From the NCBI RefSeq assembly GCF_030506305.1, contig NZ_CP119421.1, forward strand, positions 3,674,501 through 3,738,500: DNA of 64,000 bases, in the 5' to 3' direction. This document shows, one piece after another, positions 1-9,265 of this stretch (positions within the stretch are counted from its first letter, which is position 1; every line of letters begins with the position of its first letter). The notes beneath the pieces are model-generated. The model did not search any database, was not told the origin of the DNA, and saw only the letters and a list, made by a program, of their open reading frames with translations. The DNA comes from Porifericola rhodea (lineage in GTDB: Bacteria > Bacteroidota > Bacteroidia > Cytophagales > Cyclobacteriaceae). A program made the position numbers and the translations under genes.

Positions 1-1510
1 CAGAGAATATAGTTGTGAGTTGGTCATTGAAAAGATTACTTTCATAGGCAAGACCGGTTACATGCTTGCCCAGCGCATTGGGGTTGCTAAAAGGTTCATC
101 CTCATCCTTGTTAATTCTGTTTTCACCTTCTCGTGATACACGCAGGCGAATATAGTTTAGAGAAAAGTGATGTTTAGGGTTGATGGTATAAGAGACGTTA
201 GCACGCTGAAGTGAGAATGACTGATCGTACTCAAAAATTGTTTTTTCTCTTACCAACTCGCCCAGGCTATTGTTTTCTGTTCTAATAATCTGCCCCAACC
301 AGTTGTAGCGATTAGATGAGGTATCTATGCTTACACTATTCATCATATTAAACTGAGTGTATAACTCCACATTAAAACCTGGGGCAAAGAGGTTGTTTTT
401 CTGGTAGCGGGCAGAAACCAGCTGGTTGTCTTCTTCTACAGTTGGCTCTCCCACTGGTTTACCAAAAATGCTGCTCTGAATTTCGTTGTTGAAGCCAGCA
501 TAGGCAGCGCCAACCATCAGTATATCGGCCCATTTCTTTCCCGTAAAGCCTATTTCCACTTGTCCCATAGTTGATTGGTAGGCATCATGAAAGCGCTCTA
601 CGTCCATTTCCTGCTCTTCGCCTTCTACAAAGACTTCAATATCCTGCATGCGGTAGTTGTTATCGCTGTAATTGTAAAAACCCAGCACTTTAGTAGTCAG
701 TCCGGATTTTTTGTCGCGGTAACGACCACTCACAGCCGCCCTATGTGTATTAAAAGAGCCTAAACTATAAGAGGCATCTACATATGAGTTAACTTTCTGA
801 TTAGTTACAATATTTACTGCCCCCCCCAGAGCATCACTACCCAGCTTAACAGGAACCACACCTTTGTACACATCTACCCGGTCTACCAAATTGACTGGGA
901 TATTATTCATGCTAAAAGCATCTCCCATGTAGTCCATGGGTATGCCGTCAATAAAAAATTTAACCTGCCTGCCCGAAAGCCCATTTAGGGAGAAATTGAA
1001 GCGTGAGCCTAGCCCTCCCTCTTCGCGAATGCGTATCCCGGTAGTGCGGTTGAGCACCTGGTTTACATCCAGACTTTGGGTATTGAGTGGTTGTGTGTCT
1101 ATGGAGTTTACTGCAAATGGTGTCTGACTAATTACCACGGCTTCACTTTTGGAGGTAATCACCAGTTCATCCATCAACTGGGTTTTGTCTGATAACCTTA
1201 GCTGAAGCTCTAGTGCGGTTTTAGGCTCAATGCTTACACTAAGTTTTTTTTCTTCATAGCCTACTCCAGAAATCAGTAACTGGTAGCTACCTGCTGCTAT
1301 ACCCTTTATCTCAAAACGCCCCTCGGCATCACTGGCAGTACCTTTAGAGGTTCCTGATAACCAGAGTGTAATACCCGGCAAAGGAGAGCCGGCTTCATCT
1401 TCAATACTTCCTCTTATAATACCCTTCTGACCTGGGTTATTTTGGGAGTACCCTACATAGGAGGTAGCTATAATCAATAGTACTATGAGTCCGGAAATTA
1501 GTATTCTCAT
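1..1510 (-). CDS. TonB-dependent receptor, N-terminal part (runs off left edge)
   Basis: Outer-membrane receptor that would import a ligand with TonB energy. The frame is open from the ATG at 1510 to the window edge (503 codons). The protein begins with a signal peptide ending near SYVGYSQ, followed by a carboxypeptidase-regulatory-like beta-sandwich (about residues 28-105) and a TonB plug domain (motifs such as NRTTGIRIREEGGLG and VDVYKGVVPVKLGSDALGG). The start of the barrel then follows. The C-terminal barrel lies outside the window. It begins 14 bp after the stop of the FecR-like gene, so it is the likely target of that sigma/anti-sigma pair. The ligand cannot be read from sequence; the fold suggests a siderophore or small-molecule receptor rather than SusC, since no SusD partner is seen on this side. 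Confidence 0.9.
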   Translation of the reverse strand, partial: MRILISGLIVLLIIATSYVGYSQNNPGQKGIIRGSIEDEAGSPLPGITLWLSGTSKGTASDAEGRFEIKGIAAGSYQLLISGVGYEEKKLSVSIEPKTALELQLRLSDKTQLMDELVITSKSEAVVISQTPFAVNSIDTQPLNTQSLDVNQVLNRTTGIRIREEGGLGSRFNFSLNGLSGRQVKFFIDGIPMDYMGDAFSMNNIPVNLVDRVDVYKGVVPVKLGSDALGGAVNIVTNQKVNSYVDASYSLGSFNTHRAAVSGRYRDKKSGLTTKVLGFYNYSDNNYRMQDIEVFVEGEEQEMDVERFHDAYQSTMGQVEIGFTGKKWADILMVGAAYAGFNNEIQSSIFGKPVGEPTVEEDNQLVSARYQKNNLFAPGFNVELYTQFNMMNSVSIDTSSNRYNWLGQIIRTENNSLGELVREKTIFEYDQSFSLQRANVSYTINPKHHFSLNYIRLRVSREGENRINKDEDEPFSNPNALGKHVTGLAYESNLFNDQLTTIFS

Positions 1511-1524
1511 CAATTTGCTATTTG

Positions 1525-2181
1525 CTAAAGTGTATTCAGCGCAGAGGCCTGAAGGCGAGGCGGAAGATCAAAAATTCTGTCAGTGTCAACGACCATGATT
1601 TCAGTGTCTTTGAAATCAAAATAAAAAACCAGATATGACTTACCTTTTCGGAAACTTACCTTCTTAGCTTCATGAGATACGTTTAAGCAAGATGAGGAAA
1701 TTTCCAGCTCAATATCTTGCTGAGCTTCTACTTTTAATGGGCCGCAGAAGTTAACTTTAGCAGTGCGGTAAAACTCCTTCTTCACATGCACTTTTGAGTT
1801 TGAGGCCAATAAGAGGTCAAAGTTTCTGTTTCGGATAAGCTTTTCGGTACTGCTATTGTAGTTTTCAGCCATAAGCTCATACTGCTGTGTCTCTGCGGAG
1901 TCAATGATAGCTACAGCAGAAAGTAATACTATCAAAACAGCTGCTACGTACTTAAAAGCAGTGCTAAGTAAGACAGTTTTGTAAGGGGAGGTTTTTGTTA
2001 ACTCTGGTCGGGTGTCTGTCAGTCGGTTCCAAACGCTTTTCTCAATTTGCTGTATAGGAATATCATCCGGCAGCGGTACTTCGGGCTCTTCTAATTCCAT
2101 CCATTGATGTACCAAAGCTATTTCTTCAGGGCTACACTTTCCCTGAGCGTATTTTTCAAGAAGTTCTCTGCTTAGCTTCAT
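1525..2181 (-). CDS. Short FecR-like anti-sigma factor
   Basis: Probable inner-membrane anti-sigma factor partnering the ECF sigma gene 93 bp upstream. The protein is 218 aa. It has an N-terminal helical sigma-binding-like segment (LLEKYAQGKCSPEEIALVHQW), one membrane helix at about residues 75-94, and a periplasmic beta-rich part that resembles the start of a FecR domain. Ordinary Bacteroidota FecR proteins run to about 300-400 aa with a C-terminal DUF4974 domain that contacts the receptor. This one lacks that domain and ends just before the receptor gene. The frame reaches its stop without an obvious frameshift, so it may be a genuinely short variant or a shortened gene. The assignment rests on operon context and topology more than on strong motifs. 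Confidence 0.72.
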   Translation of the reverse strand: MKLSRELLEKYAQGKCSPEEIALVHQWMELEEPEVPLPDDIPIQQIEKSVWNRLTDTRPELTKTSPYKTVLLSTAFKYVAAVLIVLLSAVAIIDSAETQQYELMAENYNSSTEKLIRNRNFDLLLASNSKVHVKKEFYRTAKVNFCGPLKVEAQQDIELEISSSCLNVSHEAKKVSFRKGKSYLVFYFDFKDTEIMVVDTDRIFDLPPRLQASALNTL

Positions 2182-2182
2182 T

Positions 2183-2216
2183 ATTGCTTTTACCTATATG
2201 TCGTACCAAAAGCAAT
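2183..2216. repeat. 9-bp inverted repeat in the leader of the FecR-like gene
   Basis: ATTGCTTTT (2183-2191) is followed after 16 bases by its exact reverse complement AAAAGCAAT (2208-2216). The element sits immediately upstream of the FecR-like start codon (ATG at 2181, minus strand), between the sigma gene and the anti-sigma gene. In mRNA it would form a hairpin close to the ribosome binding site. As DNA it could be an operator. Its function is inferred only. Confidence 0.5.
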
Positions 2217-2274
2217 ATGGGCCCAAGCCGATCGCAAAAATTTTTATATATAATTTAGGGCGAGTAATTAAGCA

Positions 2275-2808
2275 TTAGAGATATTCCTGAAGATGCTGTC
2301 GCAAGAATGACAAAGCCCGGTTCATATGGTTTTTTACAGTTTTTTCGGAGATAAGCAGGCTTGAGGCTATTTCTTTGATACTTAAGCCTTTCTCACGGCT
2401 GAGGGTATATACCTGCTGACATTTGCAAGGCATGCTGTCTACCAATTGGCCTACTTTTTCGTTTAGATGAGCATAGAGCACCTGATTCTCGGTACAGTTT
2501 TCATGAGTACAGCCTTCGGGGAATATGCCCGCTGCATGCTGGTTTTGCCTGGCTTTTTTTCGCATATGGTCAATCACCTTATACTTGGCAGCTTTGCTAA
2601 GGTAGGGTTCCAGTCCTTTTTGTAGGTCAATACTGTTTCTCCGCTCCCAAAGTGAATGAAAGATTTCCTGACTAAGCTCCTGTGCACATTCTTCATCCTG
2701 AGTATAATAAAAACAGATCCCAAATACTTTTCTGAAATATTGTTGATAGATCTCTGAAAAAATCTTAGGGTCTTTAATCTGCTGATTTAGGTTTTCAGGA
2801 AGTCTCAT
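2275..2808 (-). CDS. ECF RNA polymerase sigma factor (FecI-like, sigma-70 family)
   Basis: Directs RNA polymerase to the promoter of the downstream receptor operon. The protein is 177 aa, the usual size. Sigma-70 region 2 is visible (residues ~15-80: FSEIYQQYFRKVFGICFYYT, AQELSQEIFHSLWERR, VIDHMRKKARQ). Region 4 is at residues ~125-172, with the helix-turn-helix LSIKEIASSLLISEKTVKNH. It is the first gene of a minus-strand set sigma / FecR-like / TonB receptor. In this architecture a signal through the receptor releases the sigma factor from its membrane-bound anti-sigma partner. The linker contains several cysteines and histidines (EGCTHENC, MPCKC), which is mildly unusual and might bind metal. 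Confidence 0.9.
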   Translation of the reverse strand: MRLPENLNQQIKDPKIFSEIYQQYFRKVFGICFYYTQDEECAQELSQEIFHSLWERRNSIDLQKGLEPYLSKAAKYKVIDHMRKKARQNQHAAGIFPEGCTHENCTENQVLYAHLNEKVGQLVDSMPCKCQQVYTLSREKGLSIKEIASSLLISEKTVKNHMNRALSFLRQHLQEYL

Positions 2809-3186
2809 GAGTGCTTTAGACTAAAAAAAACGAGTGTAAGCACTACAAACTTAAATAGAGTGTACTATTAAAAACAAATTATTTAGATTTAAATTAAATA
2901 AAAATAATATTGTAATCACAGACCTGGCGCAAGTAGAGGATGACGAATATTTAAACCTGATAACAGTCCATTCTCAATGACTTTTTAATAAAGCAAAAGC
3001 TAAAAGATTAGTATAATAAAAAAGAGGCTTGGTAGATTGTTGAGAAATTACATAGATGCTCGGGGGTAGGCAACTTTATTAATTTAAGCGAAAAGTGTAG
3101 TGTGCTTAAAGAGTAAAAGTGATTTCTACGTGCGGTATAAATAAGTCTAAACGATAGAATTTACCGTTTAGACTTAGTAGTGTTTG
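2809..3186. other. Intergenic, AT-rich, no gene seen
   Basis: This stretch separates two minus-strand operons. It holds the promoter region of the sigma gene on its left side and the transcript end of the molybdenum hydroxylase operon on its right side (inverted repeat at 3143-3175). No open reading frame with coding character was found. Confidence 0.6.
3143..3175 (-). terminator. Stem-loop after the molybdenum hydroxylase operon
   Basis: AAGTCTAAACG (3143-3153) and CGTTTAGACTT (3165-3175) form a perfect 11-bp stem with an 11-base loop. It lies just past the stop of the molybdopterin subunit gene (stop at 3187, minus strand). No long T-run follows, so it is a plausible but not textbook terminator. 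Confidence 0.55.
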
Positions 3187-5445
3187 CTAGCCTAGCTGAA
3201 ACTCGTTGGAGACAAACGGCTGATGGTAATAGCGATTGCCCGTTGCTTTATACAAAGCGTTGGCTAATGCTCCTACTATAGGAGGGTAGGGAGGTTCTCC
3301 CAAACCTGTAGGGTCAATATTATTCTGTACAAAGTGAACATCTATAGATTTTGGGGCTTCACTATGGCGAATCAGGCGGTAGGTATCAAAATTACTTTTC
3401 TCAGGTGCGCCATCCCTAAAAGTTAAGGCGCTATACATGGAGTGGCCGATTCCATCTACAATACCACCTTCGGTAAGGTTAGTGGCCGCAATTGGGTTGA
3501 CTACAATACCACAATCTATGGCACAATGTACTTTCTCAACTACCGGCTTATCATTCTCTATTACCATATCTAATACCTGAGCAACATAGCTGTTATGACA
3601 GAAGTAGGCAGAAACGCCGCGGTAAACTCCATCCTGAGGCTGATTCCACGAAGATTTTTCCCTTACCAGCTCCAATACACCTGCATAGCGATCAGCATCG
3701 TAATCGTTATTTTGGCCTACAGGATTGTTTTTTGCCCGATCCAGAAGTTCTAGTCTAAACTCAATGGGGTCTTTACCCATAGCCTCCGCCAGCTCGTCCA
3801 TAAAAGACTGCTCTGCCCCAGCGATAAAGTTAGACCTGGGGGCACGAAATGCTCCTATGCTTATATTAGATTCCAGCGACCACTCTTCTGCCAGGTAGTT
3901 GTCTATACTTCCGGCAGGAAAACGATTGGCAAACAGTGGGCTTTCAGGAACCCCGCCCGCGCGCACATGAAACCCAATCAGCTTTTTGTTCTCATCCAGT
4001 GCGGCACGATAGGTAGCATAGTAGGAAGGACGATAATTACCGAATGTCATATCATCTTCCCGGCTGTAGACCAGTTTGATAGGAGCTTTCATTTTCTTGG
4101 AAATTACGGCTGCTTCTACCAGAAAGTGTCCATAAAGGCGACGGCCGAAGCCACCTCCCATACGTGTCATTTGTATGTCTATTTTTTCTAAAGGCAGATC
4201 CAGCTGCGCCGCCACACTCTTCTCCATGTGCTCTGGTGTTTGAATTGGGCCTACCAGTTCGGCATGCTCATCGGTTACATGGGCAAAGAAATTCATAGGC
4301 TCCATTGTATTATGAGCCAGGAAAGGTGCAGAGTAGCTACGCTCTACAATCTGAGCGGCATTTCTGAAGGCAGCCTCCGGATCTCCATCTTTGCGCACTA
4401 CTTTAGCGAGCTTTTCGCCAGCCTGAGCCATTTGAGCCTGATGCTCATTACTGTTCTCCAAACCTTCTGGTACGCTTACATTCCATTTTCTGTCTTTATC
4501 AGCATAATGGGAAAAAGTTTCGGTATAGGACGCGATAGGTTCCCATGCTACCTCCAGAGCCTTCTTCGCATTCATGACTTCCCAGGTAGTATTACCAACG
4601 ACTACAATAAGCTCCGTAAAAGCAGCAGCATCAAATGCATGCTTATCGTAGTCATCTTTAAAAGTATTGATAGTAAACACATCTTTAATACCCGGCATAC
4701 TTCTGGCCTTGCTGTCATCTACTGATTTCAGCTTCATTCCAAAGGCGGGTGGGTGTACGATCATGGCAATCAGCATACCTTCTTTACGGTAATCAAGGCC
4801 GTAAAGAGGCTGGCCGCTTACAATCTTCTTGGCATCAACATTTTTGCGAGAGGTACCAATAATTTTAAAATCTTTGACCTCTTTCAACTCTACCTCTTCC
4901 GGCACTTTGACCTGGGCAGCTGCGGAAGCAAACTCACCATAGCCTGCGGACTGATTGCTGGCACTATGCAGTATCTTTCCTCCCCGAGTGCTAATTTCAT
5001 TGGCGGGTACATTCCAGGCCTGAGCAGCTGCTTCGCAAAGCATTTTTCGGGCGCTGGCACCTGCCATTCTTAAGCTTTCCCAGCCCTGCCGGATAGACTG
5101 ACTACCGCCGGCAAGCTGACGCGTAAAAATATCCGTATTGAGTTTAGCCTGCTCTACTTCTACATCCTGCCAGTCTACATCTAGTTCTTCGGCTATAATC
5201 ATGGGCATAGATGTCTTTACATTTTGCCCAATTTCAGGGTTGGGTGACATGATAGTCACTTTTCCATTATCCGCGATTTTTAAGAATCCGTTGATATCAA
5301 ACCACTCTTTGGGCAGGGTTTCCGCTGTTTGATTATCCGGCGTACATCCTGCGAGCCAGCTGAAGCTAAGCATCATGCCTCCTCCGGCCAGGGTAGAAGC
5401 CTTTAAAAATGAACGCCTTCCTATTGATGTTTTTAGTACAGTCAT
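3187..5445 (-). CDS. Molybdenum hydroxylase large subunit (IorB / xanthine dehydrogenase family, molybdopterin-binding)
   Basis: Catalytic subunit of a two-subunit aldehyde or N-heterocycle oxidoreductase with a molybdopterin cofactor, predicted to act in the periplasm. The protein is 752 aa. It starts with a twin-arginine-type signal (GRRSFLKAS) followed by a lipobox-like LAGC, so it is probably exported folded and possibly lipid-anchored. The cofactor-binding and active-site segments visible are MGGGFGRRLYG, GAFRAPRSN and the C-terminal GLGEPPYPP, whose Glu matches the catalytic Glu of the family. It lies 12 bp downstream of the 2Fe-2S subunit gene, so the two are co-transcribed. The pair resembles isoquinoline 1-oxidoreductase, but many homologues have other substrates. 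No cytochrome or XdhC-type maturation gene lies in the window. Confidence 0.9.
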   Translation of the reverse strand: MTVLKTSIGRRSFLKASTLAGGGMMLSFSWLAGCTPDNQTAETLPKEWFDINGFLKIADNGKVTIMSPNPEIGQNVKTSMPMIIAEELDVDWQDVEVEQAKLNTDIFTRQLAGGSQSIRQGWESLRMAGASARKMLCEAAAQAWNVPANEISTRGGKILHSASNQSAGYGEFASAAAQVKVPEEVELKEVKDFKIIGTSRKNVDAKKIVSGQPLYGLDYRKEGMLIAMIVHPPAFGMKLKSVDDSKARSMPGIKDVFTINTFKDDYDKHAFDAAAFTELIVVVGNTTWEVMNAKKALEVAWEPIASYTETFSHYADKDRKWNVSVPEGLENSNEHQAQMAQAGEKLAKVVRKDGDPEAAFRNAAQIVERSYSAPFLAHNTMEPMNFFAHVTDEHAELVGPIQTPEHMEKSVAAQLDLPLEKIDIQMTRMGGGFGRRLYGHFLVEAAVISKKMKAPIKLVYSREDDMTFGNYRPSYYATYRAALDENKKLIGFHVRAGGVPESPLFANRFPAGSIDNYLAEEWSLESNISIGAFRAPRSNFIAGAEQSFMDELAEAMGKDPIEFRLELLDRAKNNPVGQNNDYDADRYAGVLELVREKSSWNQPQDGVYRGVSAYFCHNSYVAQVLDMVIENDKPVVEKVHCAIDCGIVVNPIAATNLTEGGIVDGIGHSMYSALTFRDGAPEKSNFDTYRLIRHSEAPKSIDVHFVQNNIDPTGLGEPPYPPIVGALANALYKATGNRYYHQPFVSNEFQLG

Positions 5446-5457
5446 GATCTTGGTCGT

Positions 5458-5913
5458 TTAGAGAGTGCTTGCTGTTTTAATCGCTTGTTTTATCCTAACA
5501 TAAGTACCGCAGCGGCAGATGTTACCATTCATGGCTCCATCTATTTCGTCGTCGGTGGGCTTGGGAGTCTTTTTAAGCAATGCTGCTGCACTCATTATCT
5601 GCCCTGCCTGGCAGTATCCACACTGGGGAACATCTACTTCCAGCCAGGCCTTTTGTACAGGGTGGTCTCCATTTTCAGATAGCCCCTCTATCGTAGTTAC
5701 CTTTTGCTCTCCTACGGCGGAGACCGGTAGCTGGCATGAACGAACAGCCGTATCGTTGAGGTGAATGGTGCAGGCTCCACATTGCGCGATACCGCAACCA
5801 TATTTTGTTCCTACCAGATTCAGGTGGTCTCTGAGTACCCAGAGCATAGGAGTGGCTGGGTCAACATCCAACTGCTGGTTTTTGCCATTAATATTTAGGT
5901 TGAAAGTAGCCAT
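5458..5913 (-). CDS. Molybdenum hydroxylase small subunit, (2Fe-2S)-binding
   Basis: Electron-transfer subunit that carries electrons from the molybdopterin subunit through two 2Fe-2S clusters. The protein is 151 aa, standard for the family. The N-terminal plant-type ferredoxin fold has the cluster motif [13 protein letters not shown] (about residues 40-52). The C-terminal helical domain holds the second cluster motifs [16 protein letters not shown] and [11 protein letters not shown]. It is the first gene of the operon, with the large subunit 12 bp downstream. It has no signal peptide, which fits co-export with the Tat-signal-bearing partner. Confidence 0.93.
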   Translation of the reverse strand: MATFNLNINGKNQQLDVDPATPMLWVLRDHLNLVGTKYGCGIAQCGACTIHLNDTAVRSCQLPVSAVGEQKVTTIEGLSENGDHPVQKAWLEVDVPQCGYCQAGQIMSAAALLKKTPKPTDDEIDGAMNGNICRCGTYVRIKQAIKTASTL

Positions 5914-6358
5914 GATATATAAATTAATAAAAACTGTTTCTTTTAAGTTAATAAGAAATAAAGACTTTCACCTTAATCAATATGTAATTCAAACAAGGTA
6001 TTACGAAAATCAACCCTTCGTACTCATTTGCTGAGAACCTTGCCCGTCCATACTCATGATTACTGTGCCAGGCTTATTCTCCAATTCAGCTGTACAGTAA
6101 AAGTCTAGTTTTATTTGAGTGTATATAGGGATGTCGGTCTGGGTATACAATTCACAGTGCTAAGCCAGATAGCTACCAACTGCCGGGGCATAAAGTCCAT
6201 TTTTACTGCAAAACATATGCTTTATACATATGAACATTTGTCACGCCTACCAGCATGAATTGTATGCATCTTGAGCTGTGCCGAATCACTAATGTTGTAG
6301 GCTACCAGCCACCTCATTAGGGTACTTGTACGCTTTAAAACCCAAACCAGATATTTGA
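5914..6358. other. Divergent intergenic region, no gene seen
   Basis: The region lies between the minus-strand molybdenum hydroxylase operon and the plus-strand agar-degradation pair, so it should contain promoters for both directions. I see no ORF of coding character and no clear palindromic operator. Confidence 0.5.
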
Positions 6359-7633
6359 ATGCACACAAAGATACCAGCCTTTTTACTGAGCCTTCTTTTT
6401 ATCTTTTTAGTCGGTAATGCCTGCGCCAGAGCCAGTCATACACTGCACCTGAAAGCGGGGCCTCCTAAACCTCCCATAGGTAAAAGGTGGGTACTCAATC
6501 CAGACTTTTCTGATGAGTTTAACGGTACGGTGCTGGACACCAGTAAGTGGTTAGACTACCACCCAAGCTGGATAGGACGAGAACCCGGTCTTTTCTTACC
6601 TTCTCAGGTATCAGTAAAAGATGGTTACTTACAAATAAGGGGTAGCAAAATGGAGCAAGATACCGTTATTCATGCTTATGGCAGAGACCTGACATTTAAT
6701 ATTGCCGGGGGAGCGGTGGTATCTAAAAAATCGGCTTACCTCGGTTATTACGAATGCAGGTTTAAGGCAGCTGCCACATCTATGTCTACCACTTTTTGGT
6801 TTTCGGGCGCAGCTCAAGCGGGCCCCCGAGCTTGTGATAGATACAGCCTGGAGTGGGACATTCAGGAGTGTATAGGTCGGGTAGGAGATTTTCAGGGCAG
6901 CCACTTCGCCAGCGGTATGCATTCCAATGCACACTATTGGTATACAGACTGTGAAGGGGAAAGACATGACTATCGGGCTACTCAGATTATCTTTAACGAT
7001 GATGAACTGGCTTCAGAAGGTTTTCATGTGTATGGTGGGTGGTGGCGAGACGAAACTTCTGCCAGCTACTACTACGATGATCGTGCGCCAAAGCATCAAA
7101 AATTTTATGATGCAATAAGCGAGCAACCCTTTGATAAACCTATGTATATGCGCCTGGTTTCTGAAACTTATCCCTCTCCCTGGATAGAGCTGCCTACTGA
7201 CGAAGAACTGGCCGACACTACTCGCAGCGTAGCCTATTACGACTGGGTCAGAGGCTATCAGTTAGTAGATGCGCTGGAGCCTAACCCTGAAGTTAGTTTA
7301 GAGCCAGCACTCAAGATATATGAGGAGAGCATAAGTTTTGATACTTTGAGTCTCAGCCTTAAGAATGCTTCAGTATTAAATATTCCACTCAGCTATAAAG
7401 CTAACAAGGAGCGAGTTATCAATCTTACATTGCTTGACTCCCAAGGTAGCAAAGTAGCTGATGCTACATTTACTGCCTTTGCAGGATATGCATACTTAAG
7501 CTATGAACTTGCACTAAATCAGGACATAGCGTCTGCTACCGACTATAGGTTGGTAGCTTCTCTTAACTCAGCAGAGGCAGGCAAGGCAAAAAGGCTGGAT
7601 GTGAGCCACCTCATCATTCACCTGCATGACTAA
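6359..7633 (+). CDS. Glycoside hydrolase family 16, agarase/porphyranase-like, secreted
   Basis: Predicted endo-acting hydrolase of beta-linked galactans such as agar or porphyran. The protein is 424 aa, with a signal peptide at residues 1-24. The GH16 jelly-roll begins near RWVLNPDFSDEFNG (~43-56). The catalytic signature ExDxxE is present as E165-W-D167-I-Q-E170, with the preceding strand ending in RYSL. Tryptophans and aromatic residues around WFSG and YWYTD would line the substrate cleft. After the catalytic domain (to about residue 310) there is an additional C-terminal beta-rich region of ~110 aa. The next gene, 39 bp downstream, is GH117, which acts on the products of beta-agarases. 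This context favours agarase over carrageenase or laminarinase. Confidence 0.88.
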   Translation: MHTKIPAFLLSLLFIFLVGNACARASHTLHLKAGPPKPPIGKRWVLNPDFSDEFNGTVLDTSKWLDYHPSWIGREPGLFLPSQVSVKDGYLQIRGSKMEQDTVIHAYGRDLTFNIAGGAVVSKKSAYLGYYECRFKAAATSMSTTFWFSGAAQAGPRACDRYSLEWDIQECIGRVGDFQGSHFASGMHSNAHYWYTDCEGERHDYRATQIIFNDDELASEGFHVYGGWWRDETSASYYYDDRAPKHQKFYDAISEQPFDKPMYMRLVSETYPSPWIELPTDEELADTTRSVAYYDWVRGYQLVDALEPNPEVSLEPALKIYEESISFDTLSLSLKNASVLNIPLSYKANKERVINLTLLDSQGSKVADATFTAFAGYAYLSYELALNQDIASATDYRLVASLNSAEAGKAKRLDVSHLIIHLHD

Positions 7634-7672
7634 AGCTTACAGCACTTTCAAAAAAAACATGATGAATACACT

Positions 7673-8956
7673 ATGAATAAGACACTACTAGTCATCCTTT
7701 TATTGAGCTTTGTCCTTTGTATGGCAATATCCTGTACACAAAGGAGCGAATCAAAAACGACTGAAAGCTCGCGGGCTTTTCCCTTTACCTTACCTAAAGA
7801 AAAGCCAGATATGCCGCTAAGTGCAGCCATGGAGCGAAACTATAGCGCTTATATGGCTCCACGGCCAGAAGATAATGAACTGTACTCCCAGTTTAAATAT
7901 ACCGAACTTAAGGGGTTTGACTACAACAACCATGATGGTACCATATCTCGTCGTGACCCTTCTAAAGTCATCTTTGCCAATGGCAAATATTATGTTTGGT
8001 ATACTTACAGAAACACGCCTACGCCCCCACAGGGAGCAGACAATAGTAATGACACTATACCGTCCTCTGACTGGGATCTGGCAGAGATCTGGTATGCGAC
8101 CAGTGAAGATGGTTTTACCTGGGAGGAACAGGGAGTAGCGGTGCCGCGTCCACCTAAACCTCATGTAGGATGGCGCTCGGTCAGCACCTGCGACATTCTG
8201 GAATGGGAAGGCAAGTACTACCTCTATTATCAGGGTTTTATGGAAGCCAGCGGCAAGCGTGGAGATGATTGTCCGGTAGCAGTATCTTATGCCGACTCAC
8301 CCGATGGCCCCTGGACTCCTACACACAAAGTAGTAATCCCTAATGGTGCTGCAGGAGAGTGGGATCAGTACTCTATCCATGACCCTCATCCTTTTGTGTA
8401 CCGTGGAAAGATTTACCTTTATTATAAGTCAGACTTTGATGGAGATCCCCGGCTAGTGCGTATGCAGGGTTTAGCCACTGCTGAAGATCCTTTAGGGCCG
8501 TTTACAAAACACCCTCTGAACCCAGTAATTAATTCTGGACATGAGACCTCACTTTTTCCCTTTAAAGAAGGAATGGCTGCAATGGTCACCAGAGATGGTA
8601 ACGAGCACCATACCATACAGTATGCTAAAGACGGAGTCAATTTTGAAATAGCTTCTATCGTTACCCTGCTACCTACTGCTGCGGGTTCTTTTATACCCGA
8701 TGCTTTCACGAATACAGATAATGGGCGAGGCATCAGCTGGGGACTCTCACATTTTACCAATGCCACTAGCTGGGATCAAAATCATGCGGTTCTGACTCGT
8801 TTTGATTGTGACCTGAGCCTGGACATAGATGACTACGATATGAAGCACCATAATGAGTACTACAAACCAGAATTCTATTATCAGCATAGCCTTAACAAAA
8901 AGCAGAAGGAAAGAATAGAGAAAGCTAATCAGAAACTCCAAAGTGCTACAGAGTAG
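7673..8956 (+). CDS. Glycoside hydrolase family 117, alpha-neoagaro-oligosaccharide hydrolase-like lipoprotein
   Basis: Predicted exo-enzyme that removes 3,6-anhydro-L-galactose from neoagaro-oligosaccharides, the last depolymerising step of agar use. The protein is 427 aa with a lipoprotein signal (MAISC, Cys21). The five-bladed beta-propeller fold is indicated by the segments HDGTISRRDPSKVI (Asp95), YSIHDPHPFVYRGKIYLYY (Asp237) and SGHETSLFPF (His290, Glu291). These acidic and histidine positions correspond to the conserved active-site pattern of GH117. It directly follows the GH16 gene, so the two form an endo/exo pair. No SusC/SusD pair or galactose-processing gene is adjacent, so this is a minimal locus. 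Confidence 0.88.
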   Translation: MNKTLLVILLLSFVLCMAISCTQRSESKTTESSRAFPFTLPKEKPDMPLSAAMERNYSAYMAPRPEDNELYSQFKYTELKGFDYNNHDGTISRRDPSKVIFANGKYYVWYTYRNTPTPPQGADNSNDTIPSSDWDLAEIWYATSEDGFTWEEQGVAVPRPPKPHVGWRSVSTCDILEWEGKYYLYYQGFMEASGKRGDDCPVAVSYADSPDGPWTPTHKVVIPNGAAGEWDQYSIHDPHPFVYRGKIYLYYKSDFDGDPRLVRMQGLATAEDPLGPFTKHPLNPVINSGHETSLFPFKEGMAAMVTRDGNEHHTIQYAKDGVNFEIASIVTLLPTAAGSFIPDAFTNTDNGRGISWGLSHFTNATSWDQNHAVLTRFDCDLSLDIDDYDMKHHNEYYKPEFYYQHSLNKKQKERIEKANQKLQSATE

Positions 8957-9265
8957 GCAAAAAAAACTGGCAGTTGAGTCTGCCTGCTTATAGCTTGTTG
9001 AGGTAGATCTTTATAATCAATTATAGGAACAAATAAAGTAAGTGCAGAATCTATAAAAGGCTTGAGGTAGTTGGTTATGAACAATTTTATAAAACCTATC
9101 AATGGAGTATCATATAAGAGGGTAGTTAAGAAATCTTTTGGTAAGCTGGCTATCAAAATATAGATTGAAGGCGAAGGAGGTTGATAGTTTTGTCAACCTT
9201 CTTTTTTTGATATAAACACTTTAGTGTGCATCATTTAGTCTCATCAATTTACGGTAGTATCGGAC
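8957..9265. other. Intergenic with a transcription terminator
   Basis: The only structure I see is the hairpin plus T-run at 9174-9208. No coding sequence is supported. Confidence 0.55.
9174..9208 (+). terminator. Rho-independent-type terminator
   Basis: AAGGAGGTTGA (9174-9184) pairs with TCAACCTTCTT (9193-9203) with one G-T pair and an 8-base loop, followed by a run of T to 9208. The orientation fits the end of the GH16-GH117 transcript, although it lies about 220 bp after the GH117 stop. Confidence 0.7.

Noticed and set aside
4228-4725. 165-aa plus-strand frame
   Set aside because: It is a shadow of the molybdopterin subunit gene on the minus strand.
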